This document shows positions 26,661 to 35,279 of a DNA stretch of 64,000 bases, in pieces. How positions within the stretch are numbered: the first letter of the stretch is position 1; each line of letters opens with the position of its first letter. The notes under the pieces are model-generated. The model searched no databases, was not told the DNA's origin, and was given only the letters and a program-made list of their open reading frames with translations. The position numbers were made by a program, and so were the translations under genes. The DNA lies in the NCBI RefSeq assembly GCF_005877905.1, contig NZ_SWDV01000028.1:1-64000 (forward strand). The letters are read 5' to 3'. This DNA comes from Pseudomonas nicosulfuronedens. GTDB taxonomy: Bacteria; Pseudomonadota; Gammaproteobacteria; Pseudomonadales; Pseudomonadaceae.

Positions 26661-27974
26661 ATGAGCCAGACACAGATCAGCCTCGGCGCCTTCCTGATGG
26701 GCAGCGGTCACCACCTGGCCGCCTGGCGCCACCCCCTATCGCCGCCGGGCGCCCTGGACCTCGGCCACTTCCGCCGGCTGGCGCAGACTGCCGAGCGCGG
26801 CCTGTTCGACGCGATCTTCTTCGCCGACAACCTCGCCCTGCTCGGCAGCAACGAACTCGCCGCACAGACCACCCACGGCGAAGTGTTCGACCCTTTGGTG
26901 CTGCTCGCCTCACTGGCCTCGGTCACCGAGCGCATCGGCCTGATCTCCACGGTGTCAACCAGCTTCAACGACCCCTACCTGCTGGCTCGCCGCTTCGCTA
27001 CCCTCGACCACCTGTCCGGTGGCCGCGCCGGCTGGAACCTGGTGACCTCGGCGACCGACCAGGAAGCGCAGAACTTCGGCCTGGAGCAGCACTTCGAGCA
27101 CGCCGACCGCTATGCCCGCGCCGAGGAGTTCATCGATGTGGCCCGTGGCCTGTGGGACAGCTTCGCCGACGATGCCTTCCTGCGTGACAAGCCCGGCGGC
27201 CGCTACTTCGCCCCGGAGAAACTGCGCACCCTCGCCCACCATGGTGACTACTACCGGGTGCGCGGCCCGTTGAACCAGCCTCGCTCGCCACAGGGTCATC
27301 CGGTGCTGGTGCAAGCGGGATCGTCGGAGCCGGGCAAGGCGCTGGCCGCGCGTACGGCCGAGGTCGTGTTCACTGCGCAGCAGACCCTGGAGGACGCCCG
27401 TGCGTTCTATACCGACCTCAAGGGCCGACTGGCTGCCCACGGCCGGGAGGCGGACGAACTGAAGATCATGCCGGGCATTTCCCCGGTCATCGGGCGCACC
27501 CAGAGTGAAGCCGAGGACCTGCAGGCCGAGCTGCAAGGCCTGATCGAACCGCAACTGGGCCTTGCCCTGCTCTCGGGCATGGCCGGCGGCCTCGATCTCT
27601 CGCAGTTCCCGCTGGATGGCCCCTTGCCGGAGCTGCCGCCCAGCAATGCCATGAAGAGCCGCCAGGCGTTGTTCGTCGAATTGGCCCGGCGTGAAAACCT
27701 GACGTTGCGCCAGCTCTACCTGCGGGCTGCCGGCGCGCGCGGGCACTGCACGCTGGTGGGCGCCCCCAGGCAGATTGCCGACCACCTGGAAGCCTGGTTC
27801 AGCGCCGGCGCCGCCGATGGTTTCAACATCATGCCGCCGTTGCTGCCCCACGGCCTGGACAGTTTCGTCGAACTGGTGGTGCCGGAGTTGCAGAAGCGCG
27901 GCCTGTACCGTCGTGAATACCGTGGCAGCACGCTGCGCGAACACCTCGGGCTGCGTCGGCCTGAACGTCGCTAG
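26661..27974 (+). CDS. FMN-dependent monooxygenase of the NtaA/SnaA/DszA family
   Basis: A 437-residue luciferase-like flavin monooxygenase. It begins ISLGAFLMGSGHHLAAWRHP and contains FDAIFFADNLALL, the group signature LSGGRAGWNLVTSATDQEAQNFG, and HPVLVQAGSSEPGKALAARTAEVVFT. Family members need a separate FMN reductase and oxidise chelators, dibenzothiophene sulfone or alkyl sulfur compounds. No reductase is encoded nearby, so one must be supplied in trans. It is in an operon with the TonB receptor 7 bp upstream. Desulfonation or oxidation of an organosulfur compound is the most likely role given arylsulfatase and sulfur-sensing neighbours, but the substrate is unproven. Confidence 0.88.
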   Translation: MSQTQISLGAFLMGSGHHLAAWRHPLSPPGALDLGHFRRLAQTAERGLFDAIFFADNLALLGSNELAAQTTHGEVFDPLVLLASLASVTERIGLISTVSTSFNDPYLLARRFATLDHLSGGRAGWNLVTSATDQEAQNFGLEQHFEHADRYARAEEFIDVARGLWDSFADDAFLRDKPGGRYFAPEKLRTLAHHGDYYRVRGPLNQPRSPQGHPVLVQAGSSEPGKALAARTAEVVFTAQQTLEDARAFYTDLKGRLAAHGREADELKIMPGISPVIGRTQSEAEDLQAELQGLIEPQLGLALLSGMAGGLDLSQFPLDGPLPELPPSNAMKSRQALFVELARRENLTLRQLYLRAAGARGHCTLVGAPRQIADHLEAWFSAGAADGFNIMPPLLPHGLDSFVELVVPELQKRGLYRREYRGSTLREHLGLRRPERR

Positions 27975-28008
27975 ACAAATCAGGCCGGCGCCATGGCCGC
28001 AGGCGTGT

Positions 28009-28461
28009 CTACTGGTCGCGTACCAGCAGCACCGGACGCTTGCTCGACTGCAGGACGCCTTCGGCCACGCTGCCCAGCATCAGGCGATGCACGCCACGGC
28101 GACTGTGGGTGCCCATGACGATGGCGTCGGCCTTGACGGCATCGGCCTCGGCCTCGATACGGTCGGCCACTTCCTCGCCGGTGGTCTCCATCGTGACCCG
28201 CTGGTAGGTGGCGGGCACGGCGTACTCCTCGGCCACCTCCCGCGCCTTGCTCAGGATGTCGTCAGCGGCCTTGAGCGCGGCGGCGTGCAGCGCCTCGGCG
28301 TCATAGTACTTGGCGTAGTAAGGCAGGTGCCCCAGCGGACGGTCGACGATGGTGATGACGTGCAGTTCACCGCCACTCAGGCGGACCAATCGTGCACCTT
28401 CGGCCAGGGCTCGGAGGGAAACGGGGCTGCCGTCGACGGCGGCCAGTACGTGCTCGTACAT
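28009..28461 (-). CDS. Universal stress protein (UspA family)
   Basis: A 150-residue single-domain UspA protein. Its start YEHVLAAVDGSPVS is typical of the first strand and the ATP-binding Asp. The C-terminal GTHSRRGVHRLMLGSVAEGVL carries the G-2x-G-9x-G-S/T nucleotide-binding pattern of ATP-binding members. It is convergent with the monooxygenase gene, 34 bp apart, and appears monocistronic, preceded by a GAGGAGCAC ribosome-binding site. Members are induced by starvation or growth arrest; a precise role is not visible. Confidence 0.92.
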   Translation of the reverse strand: MYEHVLAAVDGSPVSLRALAEGARLVRLSGGELHVITIVDRPLGHLPYYAKYYDAEALHAAALKAADDILSKAREVAEEYAVPATYQRVTMETTGEEVADRIEAEADAVKADAIVMGTHSRRGVHRLMLGSVAEGVLQSSKRPVLLVRDQ

Positions 28462-28552
28462 GCTGTGCTCCTCGTTGGTTGGGCAGTACGACCTTAACCG
28501 CGCGGGTCGGCAACGCCCTTGTGCCGTGTCAATGTATACGCCGGGAGTCGTC

Positions 28553-29593
28553 TCAGTGCGCCGGCACCGTCTCTTCGCGACAGGCGGACGGGCTCTGTCC
28601 GGTCCAGCGCTTGAAGGCCCGGCGGAAGCCGCGCACGTCGCTGTAGCCGAGCGCTTCGGCGATACGTTCGATGGGCATTCGAGGGTTGCTCAGCAGGCTC
28701 ATGGCACGTGCGCGGCGGACCTTTTCCTGTAGCGCCTCGAAGGTCATCTGCTGCTCGCCCAGGCGCCGGCGCAGGGTGCGGCTGCTCATGTTGAGGTCGG
28801 CAGCGATCTTGTCGATCTGGCAACCCTCGGGCAGGTCGCGAAGGATGGCGCGTTCCACACTTTCCAGCAGCCCGGTTTTCTGTTGCTGTGGTGCGCCGAC
28901 CGTCTCCAGGAGGTCAAGCGCCTGGCGCAGGGCGACGGGCTGGTGGCTGGGCAGTTGCAGGTCCAGCCAGTGACTGGCGATGAGCATGCGGTTACGTGCG
29001 CAACCAAATGCCAGGTTCGGGCCGAGCAGGCGTTGATACTCCGCCTCGTAGCTCGGCGCGGCATGGGTGAACTCGAACCGCAGGGGCTGGAAGGCGTTGC
29101 CGATCAGGGCGCGGTTGTACACCAGCACACTGGCAAAGAACTCCTCCACGGCGAAGATCTGCACGTCGGCGTAAGGCAGTCGGCACTCGACTTCAATGGC
29201 GCTTTCCTCGGGCCCTTCCAGCAGGTTGCACAGCGTCATGCCGCCCGTGGTGTGCTGGAAGCGCCGGCCCACCTCGAAGGCATCGCGCAGGGTCCTGCAC
29301 AGCGACAGCACGTGGCCGAGCAAGCCGAGGGTGCCGAGTACATTATGGTCGCCCACCCAGAGGCCCAGGCCGCGCTCGGGCAACGCCTCCAGCGCGCGCT
29401 GGATCATGTTCACGGCCTGACGGTAGGAGATTCGCCGCGCCGGGTCCTGCAGTTCCTCGACGTTGAAGCCGAGCCCGAGGCACAGCCGCTCACCGCTCAC
29501 GCCCTTGCTGCTGGCGACCTCGGCAAGGGTCTGCAGCAGGAAGGGCGAAACCTGGGCCAGATCGAGCTGGGCATCGACGGGGGAGCTGGGCAT
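28553..29593 (-). CDS. AraC-family regulator (OruR-like)
   Basis: A 346-residue regulator with an N-terminal arabinose-binding-like ligand domain (LLQTLAEVASSKGVSGERLCLGLG ... GLGLWVGDHNVLGTLGLLGH) and a C-terminal AraC double HTH (IAADLNMSSRTLRRRL and AEALGYSDVRGFRRAFKRWTGQSP). The overall layout matches OruR/GbdR-like activators of catabolic genes. The PLP/oxidase/cytochrome set immediately upstream on the same strand is a plausible target, but it is separated by a good terminator at 29753-29781, so the link is by proximity only. Confidence 0.88.
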   Translation of the reverse strand: MPSSPVDAQLDLAQVSPFLLQTLAEVASSKGVSGERLCLGLGFNVEELQDPARRISYRQAVNMIQRALEALPERGLGLWVGDHNVLGTLGLLGHVLSLCRTLRDAFEVGRRFQHTTGGMTLCNLLEGPEESAIEVECRLPYADVQIFAVEEFFASVLVYNRALIGNAFQPLRFEFTHAAPSYEAEYQRLLGPNLAFGCARNRMLIASHWLDLQLPSHQPVALRQALDLLETVGAPQQQKTGLLESVERAILRDLPEGCQIDKIAADLNMSSRTLRRRLGEQQMTFEALQEKVRRARAMSLLSNPRMPIERIAEALGYSDVRGFRRAFKRWTGQSPSACREETVPAH

Positions 29594-29752
29594 GGGACTG
29601 TTCTCGAACCGGGACGCCTGAAGTTCTTGTCATGGGCCGGTGCGCGGCGAGGCCATCATAACGTGGTCACGGGCGTTTCTGGTACGAGCGTAACAGAATA
29701 TTACAGGGCGTCCGTCAGGCCCGGTCCTTCGGGCCACGAGCGTTTCGTGGAC

Positions 29753-29781
29753 AGAAAAAACCCCAGGCCGGCAGCCTGGGG
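29753..29781 (-). terminator. Rho-independent terminator of the DSD1/oxidase/cytochrome operon
   Basis: Stem CCCCAGGC / GCCTGGGG with a 5-base loop. On the minus strand it is followed by a run of six T. It lies 25 bp after the stop of the last gene and is the clearest intrinsic terminator in the window. Confidence 0.9.
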
Positions 29782-29805
29782 TTGTTCATCGAGCCGAACC
29801 GGAGC

Positions 29806-31083
29806 TCAGCTGTAGACAGGCCAGTGCTCGACGATGCGTCCTCCGCGCACCGCCAGCAGGTCGCCGAATTGCAGCAGGATCGACTCGGACTGGGTCGGGC
29901 GCAGGAACATCTGGTCATCCACCTTCAGGCCCACGGCGCTGGAGCCGTTGACCATCTCCTGGTTGGAGCTGCGTCCGTACAGGCCGTTGAACTGCAGTCC
30001 CCTGGGCGACTCGGGCTCGGCCATCCAGTTGCCGCCATAGACGAAGAAGGTCTCGCGCTGGTTGGGGTCCCACCAGGAGAACAGCTGCGATTTGCCGTCC
30101 AGCGCCGGAATCCGCACCGGGCCGGTGCTCTTGATGACCGGCGTGGCGATGAAGGCAGCCGGCTGGTGGTCCACCAGGGATGGCAGGTCATAGTGCGTCG
30201 GCTTGACCAGCGCCGAGCCCACCGACACCTCGGTGCTGGTGCGCTCGTTCTCATGCATCCGGTAACTCGGACTACCGGCGGTATTGAGCGTCAGCCCCGG
30301 CTTCCACAGCGGCGCATGGCGGGTGCGCGCGTAATCGACGAAGCCGTCGTAAAGCTGCATGACCTTGGCGAAAAGCTCCTCCGAGGAACCGAGGACTTCC
30401 GGCACGCCCATGCCGACGAAGGGGTCGTAGCCCATGAAGCCGGCGAACTCCAGGTGCTGCGGGTTGGCGCCGATGATCGTGAGCATCCGGTCCAGGGTGT
30501 CGTGGTCGGCCACGCCACCCCGGTGAAGCCCCACGTCCAGCTCGATATTGATCCGCAACCGGGTGTTGCGCCCTTGCGCCAGCGCCAGGTACTGCTGCAG
30601 GCGCTCGGGGGTGTCGAGCAGCCATTGCAGCTGGGTCGTCGGGTCGAACGAACCGCGAAGGTTCTCGTAGAACTGCTGCGCCGACCCCACCGGCAGCGGC
30701 TTGCCGAGCAGCAGGTCGGAATCGGGGAAACGCTCGGCATCGTGGTTGAGGAAGGGCTGGTGGAACGACATCATCCGCCGGGTGCCGGCACGCTGGGCGA
30801 TGTAGTCGAGCAATTGCGGCGATGGCAGGGACTTCTCCACCACGCGCAGGTGTTTGCCGGTGCGGGCTACCGATTGCATCACCACGTCGACGTTGTGGTC
30901 CAGCCGGTCCAGGTCGATCAGCATCACCGGGCGCATCGGCCCGTGTTCGCGCAGCTCGCGGTTCAGCCGGGTGAAGTAGTCGTCGTACGGGGCGCCGTGG
31001 TCGCCCGGTCGCAGCCAGGCGCCGGCACCGGCGAGCAGGACGCCCGCGCCTGCCGCGCCGACGAGGAAATTGCGTCGTTTCAT
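29806..31083 (-). CDS. Exported DSD1/alanine-racemase-fold PLP enzyme
   Basis: A 425-residue protein from the ATG at 31083. The N-terminus MKRRNFLVGAAGAGVLLAGAG is a signal of Tat type, so export as a folded cofactor enzyme is likely. The body is the D-threonine aldolase / D-serine dehydratase-like barrel: VMLIDLDRLDHNVDVV, then LRVVEKSLPSPQLL with the PLP-binding Lys, INIELDVGLHRGG, and a C-terminal domain with ESILLQFGDLLAVRGGRIVEHWP. Known relatives cleave D-threo-hydroxy amino acids or dehydrate D-serine in the cytoplasm, so an exported member is unusual. It is the last gene of a three-gene operon with a FAD oxidase and a cytochrome c. Substrate unknown. Confidence 0.8.
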   Translation of the reverse strand: MKRRNFLVGAAGAGVLLAGAGAWLRPGDHGAPYDDYFTRLNRELREHGPMRPVMLIDLDRLDHNVDVVMQSVARTGKHLRVVEKSLPSPQLLDYIAQRAGTRRMMSFHQPFLNHDAERFPDSDLLLGKPLPVGSAQQFYENLRGSFDPTTQLQWLLDTPERLQQYLALAQGRNTRLRINIELDVGLHRGGVADHDTLDRMLTIIGANPQHLEFAGFMGYDPFVGMGVPEVLGSSEELFAKVMQLYDGFVDYARTRHAPLWKPGLTLNTAGSPSYRMHENERTSTEVSVGSALVKPTHYDLPSLVDHQPAAFIATPVIKSTGPVRIPALDGKSQLFSWWDPNQRETFFVYGGNWMAEPESPRGLQFNGLYGRSSNQEMVNGSSAVGLKVDDQMFLRPTQSESILLQFGDLLAVRGGRIVEHWPVYS

Positions 31084-31099
31084 GGGTTGTTCTTCCTTG

Positions 31100-32494
31100 T
31101 CAGGCCACGCCCAGGATCGATGACAGGTGGGCATTGAGGAACTTGCCCTGCGGGTCCAGCTCGCGGCGCACCTCGGTGAACTCCTTCCAGCGCGGATACA
31201 GCGGTTGCAGCGTGCGCGCGTTCAGCGTGTGCAGCTTGCCCCAGTGCGGCCGGCCGGCGTACTTCCAGAAGATCGGTTCGACGGCGGCGAAGAAGTTGTG
31301 GTGGTCCATGCTGTAGTGCTGGTGCACGGAGATGGAGCAGCTGTCGCGCCCCTCGAACATGCTCAGGGGAATGTCGTCGGCTTTCACGTAGCGGTATTCG
31401 ATGGGGAACCAGGTGCGCAGGTCCTTGTCGTTGATCAGCTTGAGTATCTCGCGCAGGCAGGCCGGGCCGTGTTCGGCGGGCACGGAGTATTCCATCTCGT
31501 TGAAGCGCACATTGCGCACGTTGGCGAAGATGTCGTAGGAGTCGCCGACCCGGTCGTCGAAGCTGGCGACATGGCGCAGGCTATTGAGCAGGAAGCGCCG
31601 CGCAGCGGGGAAGTCGCTGCCGTACTTGTCGAGGTTCTCGATGATGCTGACATAGCCGTTGCCGCCCTCCTCGGCCGGGTCCAGCGGCGGCGTGGCCGGG
31701 TCCTCGGTCTCGTTCAGGGCGATGGACAGCGCGTAGTCGGAATGGGTGAGCACCTGCATTTCCCAGTGCTGGTTCTCGCGGGTGTTCTTCTCCACGTCCT
31801 CCAGCAGTTCTTCGGTACTGGCGATCCACTGCCGTTCGCGCAGGCGAAAGGCCGCGCGGTTCTGCAAGCGCACTCGGGTAGCGACACCGAAGGCGCCGAG
31901 GGACACCCGCGCGGCGTTGAACACCTCGGGATGCCGCTGGGCGTCGCAATCCAGCACCTCGCCACTGGCGGTCACCAGTTGCAGGCCGGTCACGCGGGTG
32001 GAATAGGAACCGAAGCCGACGCCGGTGCCGTGGGTCGAGGTGGAGATCGCCCCGGCCAGGGTCTGGTAGTCGATGTCCGACATGTTCGGCAGCGCTTGGC
32101 CGATCTCCTTCAGCGCCGGCCCCATGAGCGACATGGGCGTACCGGCAGCGAACTCCGCCTGCAGCGTGGCGGCATCGTGGCCGAGCAGACCGTTGAAGTA
32201 AGCCAGCGAGACCAGCGTGCCATCCGTGGGCACCAGAGCGCTGAAGGAATGCGCCGAGCCGACCGGACGCACCTTGCCCTCGGCCTGGCGGATGACCTGG
32301 ACCAGTTCGTCGAGACTCTGCGGGGCCAGCCGCGCCGCTGGCAGGCAACTCTGCCCGCCGGACCAGTTGTGCCAGGGGATCAGCCGTGGCGCACGGGCCA
32401 GTTCGGCTGCCAACGGGCTGGTCGACAGCGCGACGAAAGCGCCGGCAATACCGGCGTTTTGCAGGAGCTGGCGCCGGGTAAGTTGAATAGGCAT
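31100..32494 (-). CDS. Exported FAD-dependent sugar-lactone/alditol-oxidase-like protein
   Basis: A 464-residue oxidoreductase of the D-arabinono-1,4-lactone / L-gulonolactone oxidase family. The N-terminus TRRQLLQNAGIAGAFVALS is a Tat-type signal. The PCMH-type FAD domain follows (LVQVIRQAEGKVRPVGSAHSFS, and DYQTLAGAISTSTHGTG). The C-terminal ALO domain ends PHWGKLHTLN ... YPRWKEFTEVRRELDPQGKFLNAH, with the conserved HWGK. Family members oxidise a sugar lactone or polyol and pass electrons to oxygen or cytochrome c. The cytochrome c lipoprotein gene 16 bp upstream in the same operon suggests cytochrome c as acceptor. The gene ends 16 bp before the DSD1-type gene. Confidence 0.85.
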   Translation of the reverse strand: MPIQLTRRQLLQNAGIAGAFVALSTSPLAAELARAPRLIPWHNWSGGQSCLPAARLAPQSLDELVQVIRQAEGKVRPVGSAHSFSALVPTDGTLVSLAYFNGLLGHDAATLQAEFAAGTPMSLMGPALKEIGQALPNMSDIDYQTLAGAISTSTHGTGVGFGSYSTRVTGLQLVTASGEVLDCDAQRHPEVFNAARVSLGAFGVATRVRLQNRAAFRLRERQWIASTEELLEDVEKNTRENQHWEMQVLTHSDYALSIALNETEDPATPPLDPAEEGGNGYVSIIENLDKYGSDFPAARRFLLNSLRHVASFDDRVGDSYDIFANVRNVRFNEMEYSVPAEHGPACLREILKLINDKDLRTWFPIEYRYVKADDIPLSMFEGRDSCSISVHQHYSMDHHNFFAAVEPIFWKYAGRPHWGKLHTLNARTLQPLYPRWKEFTEVRRELDPQGKFLNAHLSSILGVA

Positions 32495-32510
32495 CGAAGG
32501 AACCCCGCGC

Positions 32511-32879
32511 TTACTGGATCGTCTGGCCGGACATGAAGGAGATCAGCGCGAGGAATTGCTCCTCGGAACACTGCATGCACATGCCCATCGGTGGCATGCC
32601 CTTGAAGCCGTTGATGCTGTGGTCCAACAGGCTGTCGGCGCCCTGGGCGACACGCGGCTGCCAGGCTTTCGCGTCACCGGTCTGCGGCGCTCCGGAGGCC
32701 GGGTTGGCGTGGCAGAGCTTGCAGCTGCTGTCATAGACCTTCGCCAGGGCAGGATCAGCAGGCGCCAGGGCGGCGGTGTTGTGGGTGGTTGTCGGCGCGG
32801 CATCGTCACCACAACCGCCGAGCAGAGCGGACAAGGCCAGCAAGGCAAAAGCGAACCAGGGTGTTGCAGGTTTGTGCAT
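32511..32879 (-). CDS. Class I cytochrome c lipoprotein (c5-like)
   Basis: About 122 residues from the ATG at 32879 (AAAAGGGGG upstream). The signal sequence ends in a lipobox, ALLGGC, so the protein should be lipid-anchored. One heme-binding motif, CKLCH, sits at about residue 52-56. The C-terminal MPPMGMCMQCSEEQ supplies a Met ligand and a CxxC pair typical of the cytochrome c5 group. It is the first gene of the three-gene unit with a FAD oxidase and a DSD1-type enzyme, and is predicted to take electrons from the oxidase and pass them to the respiratory chain (inference). Confidence 0.87.
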   Translation of the reverse strand: MHKPATPWFAFALLALSALLGGCGDDAAPTTTHNTAALAPADPALAKVYDSSCKLCHANPASGAPQTGDAKAWQPRVAQGADSLLDHSINGFKGMPPMGMCMQCSEEQFLALISFMSGQTIQ

Positions 32880-33243
32880 GGAACCCCCTTTTCTCCCCGT
32901 ACGCGACGGCACGGATTCTTGTTGTCATGGGTAGCCGGCAGGTTAAGCCAGGCGCCAGTCGTGCCCGAGGGCATTACCGGCCAAAAAGGGGGTTCTGAGC
33001 GGACAGCATGGCAGCTTTGCCCCTCTGTCGGTTTCAGGATGCGCAGGGTCGCTGCGGTGCAATCCTTGAACACAAGGGATGGCAAGCTTCCATACTGTCG
33101 AGGACCAGGCGCGCCCAGATGCCTGGCCGGAGAATAAGAATGGCGCCCCGAACAGCCACGCAGACCGTGACGTGGCCGGTACGCCGCAGCCGAAGGTTTT
33201 CGGCCCCTGCCCCGGCAGCGGCCGTGATATCGAGGTGCGCTGT
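32880..33243. promoter_or_regulatory. Divergent promoter region between the cytochrome operon and fdsG
   Basis: A 364-bp gap. It must hold the promoters of both divergent operons, but I could not identify a convincing -35/-10 pair or operator. No separate gene is supported; an in-frame upstream extension of fdsG from 33079 has composition unlike the family N-terminus. Confidence 0.4.
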
Positions 33244-33726
33244 ATGCCTGATGATTCGCTTCACCTGCCCCTGATCCACGATGTGCTGGAACGTCTCAAG
33301 GCCACGCCCGGCGCCCTGCTGCCGGTGCTCCATGCCATCCAGGACTGCGTCGGCTACATCCCCGACGATGCCCTCCCCGAGATTGCCCACGCCCTGAACC
33401 TCAGCGTCGCCGAGGTGCGTGGGGTAATCAGCTTCTACCACGACTTCCGCACCTCACCTCCGGCCCGTCACACGCTGCGCCTGTGCCGGGCAGAGTCCTG
33501 CCAGAGCCGGGGCGCCGAAGCCCTGGCTGCACAGTTGCGCGAACAGCTCGAACTGGACGACCACGGCACCAGCGCCGACGGCCGCATTGCCCTGCGCCCG
33601 GTCTACTGCCTGGGCGCCTGCGCCTGCTCGCCAGCGCTGGAACTGGACGGCCGGGTGCATGCGCGCCTCACCCCCGAGCGCCTGCGCAAGCTGGTGAACG
33701 GCTGCCGGGAGGACGCCAAATGCTGA
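33244..33726 (+). CDS. fdsG: NAD-dependent formate dehydrogenase gamma subunit
   Basis: A 160-residue NuoE-like thioredoxin-fold subunit with one [2Fe-2S] cluster. The Cys ligands lie in LCRAESCQSRG and VYCLGACACSPA. Family knowledge: FdsG, with FdsB, FdsA and FdsD, makes the soluble, oxygen-tolerant molybdenum formate dehydrogenase that reduces NAD. The ATG at 33244 has a GAGGTG ribosome-binding site and gives the expected length. The gene overlaps fdsB by 7 bp and opens a tightly packed four-gene operon. Confidence 0.93.
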   Translation: MPDDSLHLPLIHDVLERLKATPGALLPVLHAIQDCVGYIPDDALPEIAHALNLSVAEVRGVISFYHDFRTSPPARHTLRLCRAESCQSRGAEALAAQLREQLELDDHGTSADGRIALRPVYCLGACACSPALELDGRVHARLTPERLRKLVNGCREDAKC

Positions 33727-35279
33727 AGCTGTTCATCCCCTGCGATTCGGTGGCCCGTGCGGTGGGCGCCGACGAGGTGACCGACGCCCTGGTCGCCGAA
33801 GCCGAGCGCCGCCAGTTGCCGCTGGACATCCAGCGCACCAGCTCGCGTGGCCTTTACTGGCTGGAACCACTGCTGGAGCTGGACAGCGACGCCGGCCGGC
33901 TGGGCTTCGGTCCGCTGACGGCGGAAGACGTGCCCGCCCTGCTCGATGCCCTGTCCGGCGACGCGACCAACCATCCTCTGGCCCTTGGGCGGGTGGAAGA
34001 ACTGCCCTACCTGAAGAGCCAGCAGCGCCTGCTCTTCTCCCGTGCCGGCATCACCCGGCCACTGTCGCTGGACGACTACCGCGCCCACGGCGGCTTCGAA
34101 GGGCTGGCCCGCGCCATCGGCCTGGATGGCGCCGACGTCGTCGCCGCGGTGCTCGACTCCGGCCTGCGCGGCCGTGGCGGCGCGGCCTTTCCCGCCGGCA
34201 TCAAGTGGCGCACCGTGCGTGACGCCCCAGGCCCGCAGAAGTATGTGGTGTGCAACGCCGACGAAGGCGACTCCGGCACCTTCGCCGACCGCATGCTGAT
34301 GGAGGGCGACCCCTTCCTGCTGATCGAGGGCATGGCCATCGCCGGCCTCGCCGTCGGCGCGACCATGGGCTACGTGTATGTGCGCTCGGAATACCCGGAC
34401 GCCATTGCCACCCTCAACCAGGCGCTGAAGCTCGCCCGTGACGCCGGCTACCTCGGTGAAGACGTCTGCGGCAGCGGCCGCGCCTTCGAGCTGGAAGTGC
34501 GGGTTGGCGCCGGCGCCTATATCTGCGGCGAGGAAACCGCCCTGCTGGATTCACTGGAAGGCAAGCGCGGCGTGGTCCGTGCCAAGCCGCCGTTGCCCGC
34601 GCTGCAAGGCTTGTTCGGCCTGCCGACGCTGGTGCACAACGTGCTCACCCTGGCCTCGGTACCGGTCATCCTGGCCAGAGGCGCGCCGTTCTACCGCGAC
34701 TTCGGCATGGGCCGTTCGCTGGGCACCATGCCCTTCCAGCTGGCCGGCAATGTCCGCCACGGCGGGCTGGTGGAACGCGCCTTCGGCCTGACCCTGCGCG
34801 AGCTGGTGGAAGACTACGGCGGTGGCACCGCCAGTGGCCGCCCGCTGAAGGCCGCGCAGGTGGGCGGACCGCTGGGCGCCTGGGTGCCACCATCGCAGTT
34901 CGACACCCCGCTGGATTACGAGGCCTTCGCTGCCGTCGGCGCCATGCTCGGTCACGGCGGCGTGGTGGTCGCCGACGACAGCCTGGACATGGCGCGCATG
35001 GCACGCTTCGCCCTGCAGTTCTGCGCCGAGGAATCCTGCGGCAAGTGCACGCCCTGCCGCATCGGCTCGACCCGTGGCGTGGAGGTGGTGGACCGGCTGA
35101 TCGCCACCACCGATATCAGCGCCCGCCAGCAGCAGGCGCAATTGCTCGGCGACCTCTGCGACACCTTGCAATACGGCTCGCTCTGCGCCCTCGGCGGGAT
35201 GACCGCCTTCCCCGTGGCCAGTGCCCTCAAGCACTTCCCCGCCGACTTCGGTCTGGCGACTTCGGAGGCCGACTCGTGA
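33720..35279 (+). CDS. fdsB: NAD-dependent formate dehydrogenase beta subunit
   Basis: A 519-residue NuoF-like diaphorase subunit from the ATG at 33720. After an N-terminal domain of about 110 residues comes the NADH/FMN domain (GLRGRGGAAFPAGIKW, VVCNADEGDSGTFADR, YICGEETALLDSLEG). The C-terminal [4Fe-4S] site is ESCGKCTPCRIG. It binds FMN, NAD and an iron-sulfur cluster and passes formate-derived electrons to NAD. It overlaps fdsG upstream and fdsA downstream (GTGA), implying translational coupling. Confidence 0.94.
   Translation: MLKLFIPCDSVARAVGADEVTDALVAEAERRQLPLDIQRTSSRGLYWLEPLLELDSDAGRLGFGPLTAEDVPALLDALSGDATNHPLALGRVEELPYLKSQQRLLFSRAGITRPLSLDDYRAHGGFEGLARAIGLDGADVVAAVLDSGLRGRGGAAFPAGIKWRTVRDAPGPQKYVVCNADEGDSGTFADRMLMEGDPFLLIEGMAIAGLAVGATMGYVYVRSEYPDAIATLNQALKLARDAGYLGEDVCGSGRAFELEVRVGAGAYICGEETALLDSLEGKRGVVRAKPPLPALQGLFGLPTLVHNVLTLASVPVILARGAPFYRDFGMGRSLGTMPFQLAGNVRHGGLVERAFGLTLRELVEDYGGGTASGRPLKAAQVGGPLGAWVPPSQFDTPLDYEAFAAVGAMLGHGGVVVADDSLDMARMARFALQFCAEESCGKCTPCRIGSTRGVEVVDRLIATTDISARQQQAQLLGDLCDTLQYGSLCALGGMTAFPVASALKHFPADFGLATSEADS

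Noticed and set aside
33079-33243. N-terminal extension of fdsG
   Set aside because: The added residues have no similarity to FdsG/NuoE, and the ATG at 33244 has a ribosome-binding site and gives the normal length.
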